64,000 nt of DNA from Bacteroidales bacterium. Lineage in GTDB: Bacteria; Bacteroidota; Bacteroidia; Bacteroidales; Paludibacteraceae. The position numbers and the translations under genes were made by a program. Shown piece after piece: positions 25,494-35,323 of this stretch. Numbering within the stretch: position 1 is the stretch's first letter; each line of letters begins with the position of its first letter. Under the pieces are notes generated by a model. The model ran no database searches and was not told the DNA's origin. It worked only from the letters and a program-made list of their open reading frames with translations. Location: positions 42,883 through 106,882 of the forward strand of contig JALFYY010000015.1 of the NCBI GenBank assembly GCA_022783865.1, given 5' to 3'.

Positions 25494-27101
25494 ATGAAAA
25501 AGTTATTCTTTTTTGCTGCAGCTGCCCTGTTTGCTATGGGCATCAATGCTGCCGAACTGAACATTTACGCTTCACAACTCAAATCCGGTGAGGTAACCGA
25601 TGGCAAGGTCGAAATCAGCTACTTGCTCAATGCGCCTGCCACTGCACTTGAGTTGCAGATACTCAATGCGGACAACAGTGTGCTTTCCGCCATCCCTCTC
25701 ACCGACGAAGCTTTGCTCACCAAGGGTGCACACACTGCAACCGTTGACCTCTCTCAGATTGCTGACGGTACCTACACTTGGGCAATCAAGGCTGTTGCTG
25801 CACCTACCGAAGCTGTTGTCGAAGTAACAGACAATGCTGCCGAAGAGTATTCCTTCTATCTTCCCCAAGGTCTTGAAGTGGACAAGAACCCCGAAAGTGC
25901 CTTCTTCGGTCAGATTTATGTAACGGAAAGTACCAATGGTGCTGCTGATGGCGGTACGGCTACCACCAAAGCCACAAAGCAAGGTATCTTTATCTACGAT
26001 GCACTGCTTACCAAACTGAATGCTGATCGCTTGCAGGGTTATACCGGTAACGTAACTTTTGCAGAAAACCGTCAAGGTCCTAAGCGTCTTGCTGTTGCAG
26101 AGGATGGTATGGTTTTCGTATGCGACAATGGTGCTGAAACATCGGGTGTATGGATGATGGATCCTGCCAATCCTGCTGCTGATTTCAAACCGGTATTGGA
26201 TTTGTCCAAACGGGGTACTGTCTTCACTACTGTTTCTTCTTTGGATGTTGTAGGTGCAGGCGAACAGCGTGTACTCTATACCATGGATGGTATCGGTGTT
26301 GACCTGGGTAATGCCTATGCCTATGCTGTCGGAACTGCAGAAACTCCTTTTGCAGGCGAACCGGTTTCTGTTTTCGATGTCAAGGTGATACCAATGGCAA
26401 GTACCGATAATTCTATCCGTTTCGATGGGCGTGACGGCTTCTGGATTGCACAACACCGTTGGGGAGATGATGCATATAAAGCATTGTCCCACATCAATGC
26501 CAAAGGCGAACGCGATTTCGCTTCTGACAAAACTTTGTTGCCTTTTACTGCCAATATTTCTTATCGTGGTATGATGAACCTGAACGCTGATAAGACCATG
26601 TTGGCAATAGGTTCTGATAAGAAAGGTGTCGTATTCTCTATCGCTTACGACGCTGAAACGGGGGCTCCTGCTTTGACCAAACTCTATGAGACGGCAGCTT
26701 TGGGTAACAATATCGATGGTCTCGCTTTCGACTATGCAGGCAATCTTTATGTGGCAAGTGCAAGTACGGAGCGTATGTACGCTTTCGCAACACCTAAAGC
26801 CGACAACTCTTGTGTTACGCCTGCCGCTAAGAAATATGCGCTTACCGTTTCCAATGGTACAACCGCTTTGTACAATCTCGATCAATGTGTTGCTATTACC
26901 CGCAATGCTGACAATATCGTAGTAAACGCTTCTGTTCAGGTAGCTGCTTGCGCTATCTACAACTTGGCTGGTCAATGTGTACAAACGCTTCAACCTGCTG
27001 CTAACGAATTTACTGTTAATGTTGCTGAACTCAATGCCGGTGTTTATATGATGCAGATCAACACCGTAGCAGGCAATAAGACCTACAAATTCATTAAATA
27101 A
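25494..27101 (+). CDS. Secreted beta-propeller protein with T9SS sorting domain
   Basis: A 535-residue protein: signal peptide (1-19), an N-terminal beta domain (about 20-115), a propeller-like region (about 120-445) and a T9SS-type C-terminal domain (about 455-535, ending GVYMMQINTVAGNKTYKFIK). The central region is clearly homologous to residues 755-1125 of the amidase encoded upstream: both have a VDK-ES-FG-IYV-ES pattern, GVWMMDPANPAADFKPV against GVYIMNPAEPSADFKPV, and GLAFDYAGNLYVAS against GMDFDAAGNLYIVS. It lacks the amidase domain and may be a binding partner at the surface. Function unknown. Confidence 0.82.
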   Translation: MKKLFFFAAAALFAMGINAAELNIYASQLKSGEVTDGKVEISYLLNAPATALELQILNADNSVLSAIPLTDEALLTKGAHTATVDLSQIADGTYTWAIKAVAAPTEAVVEVTDNAAEEYSFYLPQGLEVDKNPESAFFGQIYVTESTNGAADGGTATTKATKQGIFIYDALLTKLNADRLQGYTGNVTFAENRQGPKRLAVAEDGMVFVCDNGAETSGVWMMDPANPAADFKPVLDLSKRGTVFTTVSSLDVVGAGEQRVLYTMDGIGVDLGNAYAYAVGTAETPFAGEPVSVFDVKVIPMASTDNSIRFDGRDGFWIAQHRWGDDAYKALSHINAKGERDFASDKTLLPFTANISYRGMMNLNADKTMLAIGSDKKGVVFSIAYDAETGAPALTKLYETAALGNNIDGLAFDYAGNLYVASASTERMYAFATPKADNSCVTPAAKKYALTVSNGTTALYNLDQCVAITRNADNIVVNASVQVAACAIYNLAGQCVQTLQPAANEFTVNVAELNAGVYMMQINTVAGNKTYKFIK

Positions 27102-27109
27102 CCTGTCTG

Positions 27110-30100
27110 ATGCAAACTAACAAAACCAATCAATGGCGAGGCACATCTTCTTGTGCCTCACCATTTGCCTTTACCCTTACGCCACGACGGGGAGCAATAC
27201 TGCTTTTGTTAGCGTTATGGCTGCCTTTGTCTGCTTGGGCTGATGTGGTGTCTGGTATAGTCAAAGATGCTGCCGGAGAGCCCCTTATCGGTGTTTCTGT
27301 TGTCTTGCAGGGTACTACCGAGGGTACAATCACCGATATCGACGGTAACTATTCTTTCGATGCTCCCAAAGACGGTACTTTGCTTTTCAGCTATATGGGC
27401 TATCAATCCCAGACCGTTAATATCGCTTCCCGCTCGGTTATCAATATCACGATGCTCGAAGATACCAAGTTCCTGGACGAAGTTGTCGTTGTCGGTTACG
27501 ACACACAGCGTAAAGCCAACCTTACCGGTGCTGTGGCTTCCGTAAGCGTTTCCGACCAATTGGACGGACGTCCGCTTACCAATGTCGGTACGGCGCTGCA
27601 AGGTGCTACTCCGGGTCTCACGGTTACATCGCCTTCCGGCCGTTTGGGTTCTTCACCTAAACTCCGTATTCGTGGTGCGGTTGGTACATTGCTCAACGAA
27701 GACAACGATGCCAGTAACCCGCTTATCCTGGTGGACGGAGTGGAGATTTCCGACCTCTCGATGGTCAATCAAGACGATATTGCCGATATCTCTATTCTGA
27801 AAGATGCTGCTTCTTCCTCTATCTACGGAACGCGTGCCGCTTTCGGTGTCATACTTATTACGACCAAGAAAGGTACACAGGCAAGCAAGTTCAATGTCAA
27901 CTACTCTAACAACTTCTCATGGGCAACGCCTACTGTCCTGCCCGAAATAGCCACATCCTATGTGGGTGCCGAAATGGCGCTCGAAGCACGCAATCGCCGT
28001 GTACCGGGTACAACGGTATTCAAGAATTCTTGTGGTCTGGTTTGGGATGCGAATAGCATTGAGTATATGAAAGAGTGGGAACGTATGTACGGTAATCAGA
28101 ACCTGGGTCCCGAAATGGTATTGGGGCGCGACTTCGATATCATATCGGGTGATGCCTATTTCTATCGTTCCTTTAACCCTGCCGAAGAGTATGTCAAAGA
28201 TTTCTCTTTCTCGCAGCAGCATAACCTTTCGGTAGGTGGCTCGTCCGGCAAAACCAACTACTATCTTGGCATTGGCTACAACGGACAGGACGGTGTGATA
28301 AAGGTGAACCCCGATAAATACAGCAAATACAGTGTGTCGTTCAATGTGGATACCGAGATATTCAAATGGCTGAAAGTACGTAGCAAATTGCTCTACACGC
28401 GTACTGACTTGGAAACGCCTTTCAACTTCAACTCCGCTTCCTACGATGCGCTCTACTATCTCTATCGTTGGCCTGCTATCATGCCTTACGGCACCTACGA
28501 AGGACATCCTTTCCGCAATGCCGTTACCGAAGTGGCTGCTGCCAATATGAATAGCGATATCAAAGATTACATGCGTGTTTCTTTGGGTGCGACCGTGCAG
28601 TTCTACGAGGATCTTTCTCTCGACCTTGATTATTCTTTCAACTTGGATAATCAGTCCATTACCCAACGTGGTGGCACTGTGGGAGGATGGGATTTCTGGA
28701 GCGGATCGCTCAACCTCACTGACAACTGGGCTGCTTCGGCACGCAATAAGGTGGATAAGTATCTCTACAATCGCAACTATCATGCCGGCAATGCTGTGCT
28801 TCGTTACAAGCACACTTGGAACAATGCGCACAAGTTCAATGCTTTTGTCGGTATGAACATCGAGTACAAAGAAATCGACTATGTCAATGCCGAAAAGCGT
28901 GACTTGCTGGATATGTCCAAACCCGAAATCTCATTGGCAACGGGCGATAACTTTATCTATGGTTCACACACAAGCTGGGCTATCATGGGTTTCTTCGCAC
29001 GTGTCAACTATAGCTACAAAGACCGTTACCTCATCGAGTTAAACGGTCGTTTCGACGGTTCTTCCCGTTTCCCTCTTAATCAGCAATGGGGCTTCTTCCC
29101 ATCCGGTTCTTTAGGTTGGGTTGCAAGCGAAGAGAACTTCTGGGAAGCCTTGCGTCCGTGGTGGAGTTTCGCTAAGTTGCGTGCCTCTTATGGTTCTATT
29201 GGTAACCAGAACATAGGTGACAACCGTTTCCGTGCGCTCTTGGCATCTGTCAACTCCGGTTGGATTGTCGGTGATAAGAACGAAATCAGCTTTAGTTTGC
29301 CTACGGCTATCTCCGAGGGCTTTACTTGGGAAACTATCAAAACCGTTGACGTCGGTCTCGACACACGTTTCTTCAACGATGACTTTGGCGTAAGTTTCGA
29401 CTGGTATCGCCGTATCAACGATGGTATGGTGGTCGGTGGAACCGAAGTGCCTTCTACCTACGGAACTACCGCTCCTTATGAGAATGCTGCACAACTCACC
29501 ACCAATGGCTGGGAACTCTCGCTCGATTATCATCACCGTTTCGCCAACGGACTGAAACTCAATCTGTCGGCTAACGTGTCCGATGCACTTACCATTGTTA
29601 CCAAGCACCCTCGTAAAGCCACCTCTATCATCGACGGTAGCAACTACGAAGGTAAGATTTACGGTGAAATCTGGGGATTTGAAACCGACCGCTTGTTCCA
29701 AGAGTCCGATTTCGATGAGTCAGGCAACCTTTTGCCCGGCATACCTACCCAATCCTATTTCGAGAAGTCCAACGGCTACGGATATAAGTACGGTCCCGGT
29801 GATGTCAAGTACAAAGATTTGGATAACAATGGCGAAATCACATGGGGCGACAAAACAGTGGCTAACCATGGCGACTTGAAGCGGATTGGTAACACTACGC
29901 CTCGCTACGAGTACAATTTCCGTATCGGTGCCGAGTGGAAAGGAGTCGATTTGTCTCTCTTCTTCCAAGGCGTAGGCAGCCGTCAGTATTGGGCTACCGG
30001 TACGATGATGATACCCGGCTGGAACTTCTCCGAAGGTACCTACTATGCACATCAAACCGATTATTGGACGCCTGAGAACACCGGTGCCTACTATCCTCGT

Positions 30101-30427
30101 CTCACGGAAATGAACCAACCGGGGCAGTATGATGCCAAATCCTTTAACTTCCTCTGTCAGACAAGATATTTGCTCGATTTGAGCTACTTGCGTCTCAAAA
30201 ACATCACCGTAGGCTACAACTTGCCCGAAGTGGCTTTGCGCAAAATGCACTTCTCCAAATTCCGTGTCTATATGAGTTTCGAGAACGTATGTGAGTTCGA
30301 TCGTTTGGGCGACAGACCCATCGACCCTGAAACGGGTAATTCTACCGGTGACGGAGGGGCAATGGGCTGGGGACGTATCTATCCCTTCACGCGTCAAATC
30401 TCTTGTGGTCTTCAAATCTCCTTATAA
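27110..30427 (+). CDS. SusC/RagA family TonB-dependent outer-membrane transporter
   Basis: A 1105-residue transporter: signal peptide (to about residue 45), carboxypeptidase-like N-terminal domain (about 47-120, SGIVKDAAGEPLIGVSVVLQGT), the SusC motif DEVVVVGYDTQ, a plug domain (about 130-255) and a long 22-strand barrel. It works with the SusD partner encoded next to import oligomers too large for porins, powered by TonB. It follows the propeller gene by eight bases and precedes susD by six, so the cluster is one transcript. The position next to amidase and GHL10 genes suggests glycan or muropeptide cargo. Confidence 0.95.
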   Translation: MQTNKTNQWRGTSSCASPFAFTLTPRRGAILLLLALWLPLSAWADVVSGIVKDAAGEPLIGVSVVLQGTTEGTITDIDGNYSFDAPKDGTLLFSYMGYQSQTVNIASRSVINITMLEDTKFLDEVVVVGYDTQRKANLTGAVASVSVSDQLDGRPLTNVGTALQGATPGLTVTSPSGRLGSSPKLRIRGAVGTLLNEDNDASNPLILVDGVEISDLSMVNQDDIADISILKDAASSSIYGTRAAFGVILITTKKGTQASKFNVNYSNNFSWATPTVLPEIATSYVGAEMALEARNRRVPGTTVFKNSCGLVWDANSIEYMKEWERMYGNQNLGPEMVLGRDFDIISGDAYFYRSFNPAEEYVKDFSFSQQHNLSVGGSSGKTNYYLGIGYNGQDGVIKVNPDKYSKYSVSFNVDTEIFKWLKVRSKLLYTRTDLETPFNFNSASYDALYYLYRWPAIMPYGTYEGHPFRNAVTEVAAANMNSDIKDYMRVSLGATVQFYEDLSLDLDYSFNLDNQSITQRGGTVGGWDFWSGSLNLTDNWAASARNKVDKYLYNRNYHAGNAVLRYKHTWNNAHKFNAFVGMNIEYKEIDYVNAEKRDLLDMSKPEISLATGDNFIYGSHTSWAIMGFFARVNYSYKDRYLIELNGRFDGSSRFPLNQQWGFFPSGSLGWVASEENFWEALRPWWSFAKLRASYGSIGNQNIGDNRFRALLASVNSGWIVGDKNEISFSLPTAISEGFTWETIKTVDVGLDTRFFNDDFGVSFDWYRRINDGMVVGGTEVPSTYGTTAPYENAAQLTTNGWELSLDYHHRFANGLKLNLSANVSDALTIVTKHPRKATSIIDGSNYEGKIYGEIWGFETDRLFQESDFDESGNLLPGIPTQSYFEKSNGYGYKYGPGDVKYKDLDNNGEITWGDKTVANHGDLKRIGNTTPRYEYNFRIGAEWKGVDLSLFFQGVGSRQYWATGTMMIPGWNFSEGTYYAHQTDYWTPENTGAYYPRLTEMNQPGQYDAKSFNFLCQTRYLLDLSYLRLKNITVGYNLPEVALRKMHFSKFRVYMSFENVCEFDRLGDRPIDPETGNSTGDGGAMGWGRIYPFTRQISCGLQISL

Positions 30428-30433
30428 TCTAAT

Positions 30434-32212
30434 ATGCTGAATGATATGAAAAACTGTTTGAAATATATCAATCTTCTGTTCCTCTCTTGCCTCTTGATGG
30501 GTTGCGATAGTTTCCTCAATCAGGAGCCTTTCGACGACTTTACGGATGAGGAGTTCTGGAAGTCCGAAGACCAGGCACGTTCCTATATGTATTCGTTCTA
30601 TCCTACCGTCTTTTCCGGTTATGGCACGGGTACTGCGCATGGTCCGTTCCTCATGGGGCAGACCCTCAACGATGATTTTGTGTCCGACAAGTCGCAGAAT
30701 AACCTGCAACCCGAAGTAGTGCCCGTATCCGATGGGGCATGGAGTTTCTCTAATATCCGTAAAGCCAACTATGTCATTGCCAATGTTGATCGTCTTCCTC
30801 TCGAAACGGCAGGCAGAAACCACTGGCGGGGTGTGGCTCGTTTCTTCCGGGCTTGCTACTATTCCAACCTTGTCTTCACCTTTGGTGATGTGCCTTGGTT
30901 CGACCGTGTACCCGTTATTTCCGATAATAAGGCGGATATGGATTATCTCTACAAAGACCGCGATTCCCGTCTCTTTGTCGATTCCTGCATTATGGCGGAC
31001 TTCCGCTATGCGATGGATAGTGTCCGTATTTCCGATGGTACGTTGCAGGTCAACCGTTATGTGGTGGCAGGTATGGCTTCGCGCTTCATGTTGCGTGAGG
31101 GTACTTTCCTCAAATATCACAACATCGATTTGCCTATGGCTCAGAAGTGTTTGCTGTTCGCTAAAGAGGCTGCCGAAATGGTAATGAATTCCGGAAAGTA
31201 TAGTATTTCAGGTGACTATAACGCTCTCTTTACTTCCGACGACCTCGAGGGGAATCCCGAAATCCTTATCTATCGCAAGTATGTCGATGGCGTTTTGGCG
31301 CATTCCACCTTGGCGTATTCTTTCACTGAGGCACAAGCTGGAGTAAGCAAATCCTTGGCAGAGGCATTCCTCACCAAAGACGGTTTGCCCGTCTATGTGA
31401 AGAATGCTTTGTGGGTGGCTCGCACGCAGGAAGAGTTCTTTGCAGACCGCGATCCCCGTCTCTCGCTCTGTATCCGGCCGCATTACTATGTCAAGGGTAC
31501 CAATTGCCAGCCTTTCTCCTATGCCTTGTCGGGCTATTCGTGGAATAAGTTCATGAACGACAAGTTGGCAACCTCCAAAGAGCCTACTTTCGCCCGTGAG
31601 AAGAATGTAACAGATGCCCCGTGTCTGCGTTATGCCGAAGTATTGCTCAACTATGCCGAGGCGGCTTACGAACTGAATATGCTCAATGCTTCTTATCCTT
31701 TCACGCAAGCCGATTTGGATAAGTCTGTCAATCTTATCCGTGCCCGTGCCGGTGTGGAGATGCCCAAATTGGAAATGGTGGGCGACCAACCTGCTGTCGG
31801 TGGCGTTACTTTCGACGACCCCATGCGTCTTACGTTGGAGAACTATGCCGATGGCGAAGTTACATCGCCCCTCTTGTGGGAGATTCGTCGTGAACGCCGT
31901 GTCGAACTCTGTATGGAGGGCTTCCGTCTCAACGACCTCAAGCGTTGGAAGAAACTCGATTACATCTGGAATGGTTGCAACCCTGACATCCGTTTCGGTG
32001 CCTATATAGAGCGATCAGACGAAAGATACAAAAAGATAGATGAGGAAATTGTTTTAACACAAGACTCAGTAGGATATATCTTGCGCAATACCGAAAAGCA
32101 GCGTGAGCGTCCTGTCGAGCGCAATTATATCAGCCCTGTGCCTTCCGGACAGATACAGTTGTACAAATCGCACGGATATACACTTACACAAACTAAACAA
32201 TGGGACAATTAA
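30434..32212 (+). CDS. SusD/RagB family nutrient-binding lipoprotein
   Basis: A 592-residue lipoprotein (lipobox LLMGC, Cys24 from the first ATG) forming the lid of the SusC transporter on the cell surface. Typical SusD features are FLNQEPFDDFTDEEFW near the N-terminus, CLRYAEVLLNYAEAAYELN with TPR-like helices in the middle, and LLWEIRRERRVELCMEGFRLNDLKRWKK near residue 480. A second ATG at 30446 could be the real start and would place the Cys at 20. It is directly downstream of its SusC partner. Confidence 0.95.
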   Translation: MLNDMKNCLKYINLLFLSCLLMGCDSFLNQEPFDDFTDEEFWKSEDQARSYMYSFYPTVFSGYGTGTAHGPFLMGQTLNDDFVSDKSQNNLQPEVVPVSDGAWSFSNIRKANYVIANVDRLPLETAGRNHWRGVARFFRACYYSNLVFTFGDVPWFDRVPVISDNKADMDYLYKDRDSRLFVDSCIMADFRYAMDSVRISDGTLQVNRYVVAGMASRFMLREGTFLKYHNIDLPMAQKCLLFAKEAAEMVMNSGKYSISGDYNALFTSDDLEGNPEILIYRKYVDGVLAHSTLAYSFTEAQAGVSKSLAEAFLTKDGLPVYVKNALWVARTQEEFFADRDPRLSLCIRPHYYVKGTNCQPFSYALSGYSWNKFMNDKLATSKEPTFAREKNVTDAPCLRYAEVLLNYAEAAYELNMLNASYPFTQADLDKSVNLIRARAGVEMPKLEMVGDQPAVGGVTFDDPMRLTLENYADGEVTSPLLWEIRRERRVELCMEGFRLNDLKRWKKLDYIWNGCNPDIRFGAYIERSDERYKKIDEEIVLTQDSVGYILRNTEKQRERPVERNYISPVPSGQIQLYKSHGYTLTQTKQWDN

Positions 32213-32230
32213 CATAATTTCGAATATGAT

Positions 32231-33940
32231 ATGAAACATCTGACTAAATGGTTTGCACTCTTTTGCAGTGCTATGCTTCTCGTCGTTTTTTCGGCTTGTT
32301 CACCCAAACCCGAAGAAGTTGATACGATTGAAGCGCTCATCAAAACTATCTCTATCAGCAATGGCGGACTCTCGGGTGGCGATTCCTACACCGGACAAGT
32401 GGACAATCAGAACTTCGTCGTTACTTTCAACGATGTGGCTGCCGAGTCCAATATCGCTGCCGTTAAGTTCAATGCCAAACTTTCTTTGGGTGCAAAGTTG
32501 GACGCAGAGTCCTATAACTTCTTCAACGAAGCCGATCCTGCTGCCACCGAACTTACCCAAACGCTTAAGGTAGTCAACGCTACCAAAGTGCAGGAATACA
32601 AGGTCATTATCAACCTCTCTGCTCCTTCCAAAGCGCCGTTGCTCGACAAGCTGGTTATGAAGGATGCCGCCGGCAACGAGTACCGTGCTTCCGTTATGGA
32701 CAATCTTCTCCTCCTCGGTATGCCCGATGCCCCGACAGCGCAGATTGCCGAAATCGTTCTTACGCCTTTGCGTTCCACCTATGAGTTCACTACTATGGTC
32801 GATGGTGTTCTTTCGGCATCTGATCCGGGTATGTTCCGAATCGACTTCATGGGACTTACCACCGAGTACGAAGTCTCTTTCGCAACGTCGCCTACGCCGG
32901 GTGCTGACTTCACGCAAGCCGTTGTCCACGACTTCTCTGTGGCAACCGGCAATGTCTATCCCGACTATGCAGGCGAGATGACGCGCGGTGGCGATTTCGA
33001 CGGGCAGTATGTCCTTGTGGCAAACCGCACTGCACCTAAGGTGTTCCGTGTCGAAGACTTGCTCACTGATAACGCTTCCAATCCTGTCATGCTCAATATG
33101 ACGGGCGTTGATGTAGGTACGCACCCTGTTTCTGCAGGACGTCTCTCTCACGGACATGTTTATCTCTGCAACCTCAGTGTAGCTCTTTCTCCGCTCGAAC
33201 CTTTGCGTGTTTATCACTATGCTACACCCAATGCCGAACCTGAAGTGGTGCTCTCGTGGTGCGGTAATATAGGCAACGATACGATCTACAAAGGCCGTTT
33301 GGGCGACAATATCTCCGTCAACCTCGATGAAAGCGGTAATGGCTATGTTTACTTTGCTAAACAGGAACCCGGCGATAAGATTTATCGCTTTACCGTAAGC
33401 AACTATACTCATTTCTCCGACCCGTTCGAGATTAGCTTGCAGACCGTTTCTTCTTACTATGGATACTATAATCAGGTTGCTGACAACCAGTATCTCTTCA
33501 CGTCGTCCTATGTGCCGATGCTTTGGCTCAAAGATGCCGATGGCAACGACCTTACTTCCGTAGAATTCATGTCCACCGAAGGCGGTGCGCAACCTAAGCA
33601 TGGTGTCGATCCCCGTATCATCACTTTCAACCGCAGTCGTTATCTGCTCTTCACGGTAGCCAACTCGCAGGGTATGCACTGGAACTTCGGTCCTGTACTC
33701 TATCTCTTCGATATTACCGATGGATTCGATATCCCGGCTGCTTTTGTCAAACTGCAGGATGCGATGATGCTCGAAACTTTCGAACCCACATGGGAATATA
33801 TGTTTGATGCTTCCGGTGCAACGGTTGCTTCTGCTTGTACGGCACAAACCGCTGCTGCCGAAGTGGATGGCAAATTGGTTATCTTCACGGCTGCAGCTAA
33901 TGCAGGCTTCGCCCTCATCGAAATCCCGAAGGTAAAATAA
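32231..33940 (+). CDS. Surface lipoprotein, DUF4623-like, at the end of the SusCD locus
   Basis: A 569-residue lipoprotein (lipobox FSAC, Cys23). The N-terminal 40-235 region forms two Ig-like beta domains (TISISNGG..., LDKLVMKDAAGNEYRASV) as in SusE/SusF-position proteins. The remainder is a propeller-like region with phrases such as DGQYVLVANRTAPKVFRVEDL and SAGRLSHGHVYLCNLS, which I associate with DUF4623. It probably binds substrate next to SusCD on the cell surface. The gene ends the operon, with a terminator at 34050-34078. The DUF assignment is tentative. Confidence 0.65.
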   Translation: MKHLTKWFALFCSAMLLVVFSACSPKPEEVDTIEALIKTISISNGGLSGGDSYTGQVDNQNFVVTFNDVAAESNIAAVKFNAKLSLGAKLDAESYNFFNEADPAATELTQTLKVVNATKVQEYKVIINLSAPSKAPLLDKLVMKDAAGNEYRASVMDNLLLLGMPDAPTAQIAEIVLTPLRSTYEFTTMVDGVLSASDPGMFRIDFMGLTTEYEVSFATSPTPGADFTQAVVHDFSVATGNVYPDYAGEMTRGGDFDGQYVLVANRTAPKVFRVEDLLTDNASNPVMLNMTGVDVGTHPVSAGRLSHGHVYLCNLSVALSPLEPLRVYHYATPNAEPEVVLSWCGNIGNDTIYKGRLGDNISVNLDESGNGYVYFAKQEPGDKIYRFTVSNYTHFSDPFEISLQTVSSYYGYYNQVADNQYLFTSSYVPMLWLKDADGNDLTSVEFMSTEGGAQPKHGVDPRIITFNRSRYLLFTVANSQGMHWNFGPVLYLFDITDGFDIPAAFVKLQDAMMLETFEPTWEYMFDASGATVASACTAQTAAAEVDGKLVIFTAAANAGFALIEIPKVK

Positions 33941-34049
33941 TGATTACTCTCTGATAATCATAGTGTAAAAAATATGATTGTCCGATAATGCTAACCGACG
34001 ACTGCAACTAAGGTGGTTACGCACCGGCGTTGTAAGGTGGTCATCAGAA

Positions 34050-34078
34050 AAAAACAGCATCAATCAGATGCTGTTTTT
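34050..34078 (+). terminator. Intrinsic terminator of the SusCD locus
   Basis: Stem AACAGCATC/GATGCTGTT with a five-base loop AATCA; outer A and T runs extend it to about 12 bp, ending in five Ts. The symmetry means it could also work for minus-strand transcripts leaving the kinase gene. Confidence 0.92.
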
Positions 34079-34179
34079 CTGTTTGCTGTTATTTTGTTGG
34101 ATGTATCTGTCTATCTATCTATTATCCTTTCGACGTGATAGCTTTATCTCTTATACCTTGCCTAATTCTGCCGACCGAC

Positions 34180-34201
34180 GACCGAGAGAAGACCGAGAGA
34201 A
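34180..34201. repeat. Two identical 11-bp tandem units (GACCGAGAGAA)
   Basis: Two perfect copies head to tail. Weak alone, but it has the same period as the other arrays. Confidence 0.5.
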
Positions 34202-34285
34202 CTCCGCATCAACTCCCCGCCCACAAAAAATGCTATTTGTTAAGATTGCCTGAAAAAGTTACTCAACTTTCCGAGAAAATGGACC

Positions 34286-35323
34286 TTACCGCTGTGAGTC
34301 TGCTCCGAGATGAAACATACGGTTTATATGCGGTTCATATTCACGAATCTTTCTTGAAAGCTCTTGATTCTTATCATTCGCCTCGTGCAACTGTTGTTTC
34401 AACACCTTCACTTCTTGTTGGTATTCATCCTTTAATGAATCCATCTGTTCTTGGTAATCAACAAGCTGCTGTTGTAACGCAGTATTCTTGCTATCAGCGC
34501 TCTCTATTGATTGTTGCTGAGCAGCCAAAACAACATTTTGATGATAGAGTTGCACACTTAGCCCTATTACGACCAACAAAATAAACAATAGTGCAATAAT
34601 ACTTCTTCTAATCCAAGGCGATGGCTTCGCTATGTGTTTTTTTATTGCCCCTACCGACAAATATCGCTTCTTGGGATTCGCCTGCATGCACTTTTTCGCA
34701 ATTCGTTTCCACTCCTTTTGTTGACTTAATATTACGCCCAATGCAAAAATATCTACTTGCGGATTTATGATACCTTCTGCCAATTGTTCGGGAGCAATAT
34801 ATCCCGTGGTTCCCGCTGCACTTTTCAAAACAGTAAAATCCGCCTTATCAGCTAAACCAAAATCAATCAAGACCACACTGTTAGTTTCGTGTGTGACTAA
34901 GATGTTTTCAGGTTTTAAGTCGCGGTGCGTAATCCCTAAATGATGTATATAAATGAGTGCATCGCATAGTTGCTCCAATTGGATTGGCGTAATCGCTTGC
35001 AATGTATCGCCATCTATATATTCTTGCACAATGCACCAACCTAAACCCTCCACCTGCTCCATGCCTAATGTACGAACCACATTGGGGTGGTTGAGTGGGT
35101 AAGAAATGGTAAATTCTTTCTCCAGTAGCGTTTGATACATCGGATTGGCTTTGGCTTCTTGGGTCAAACATTTCAACACATGCCACCTGCCATAGCGCTT
35201 GGCTTTATAAATCTCAGAATAGCCGTTCGAGGAAGCATGCAGTAAACTTATCTCTGTGAAGTGCCCAGAGATATTGATGTTTTCCGCAGTGGTAAAACCC
35301 GAATTTACTTGAGAATCAAACAT
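34286..35323 (-). CDS. Membrane-anchored Ser/Thr protein kinase with coiled-coil tail
   Basis: A 345-residue Hanks-type kinase: domain at about 22-235, with invariant Lys51 in HVLKCL, catalytic loop HRDLKPEN (133-140), DFG (154-156) and APE (177-179). The glycine-rich loop is degenerate (HASSNGYSEIYKA) and the C-lobe after APE is short. One transmembrane helix (241-260) is followed by a 75-residue coiled coil, probably on the periplasmic side, that may sense or oligomerise. It overlaps the preceding HTH-like gene by eight bases, so the two should be co-expressed. Its substrate is unknown. Confidence 0.9.
   Translation of the reverse strand: MFDSQVNSGFTTAENINISGHFTEISLLHASSNGYSEIYKAKRYGRWHVLKCLTQEAKANPMYQTLLEKEFTISYPLNHPNVVRTLGMEQVEGLGWCIVQEYIDGDTLQAITPIQLEQLCDALIYIHHLGITHRDLKPENILVTHETNSVVLIDFGLADKADFTVLKSAAGTTGYIAPEQLAEGIINPQVDIFALGVILSQQKEWKRIAKKCMQANPKKRYLSVGAIKKHIAKPSPWIRRSIIALLFILLVVIGLSVQLYHQNVVLAAQQQSIESADSKNTALQQQLVDYQEQMDSLKDEYQQEVKVLKQQLHEANDKNQELSRKIREYEPHINRMFHLGADSQR

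Larger units (their letters stand above)
33941..34285. other. Junction between the SusCD locus and the AT-rich island
   Basis: This gap contains a 7-bp inverted repeat just after the stop (ATGATTA/TAATCAT), the strong terminator at 34050-34078, a TCTA run near 34106-34120, and a two-unit 11-bp repeat at 34180-34201. No gene was recognised. Confidence 0.6.

Noticed and set aside
33978..34253. Open frame of 91 codons starting with TTG after the SusCD locus
   Set aside because: It runs straight through the strong terminator at 34050-34078 and the 11-bp repeat, and has no family features.
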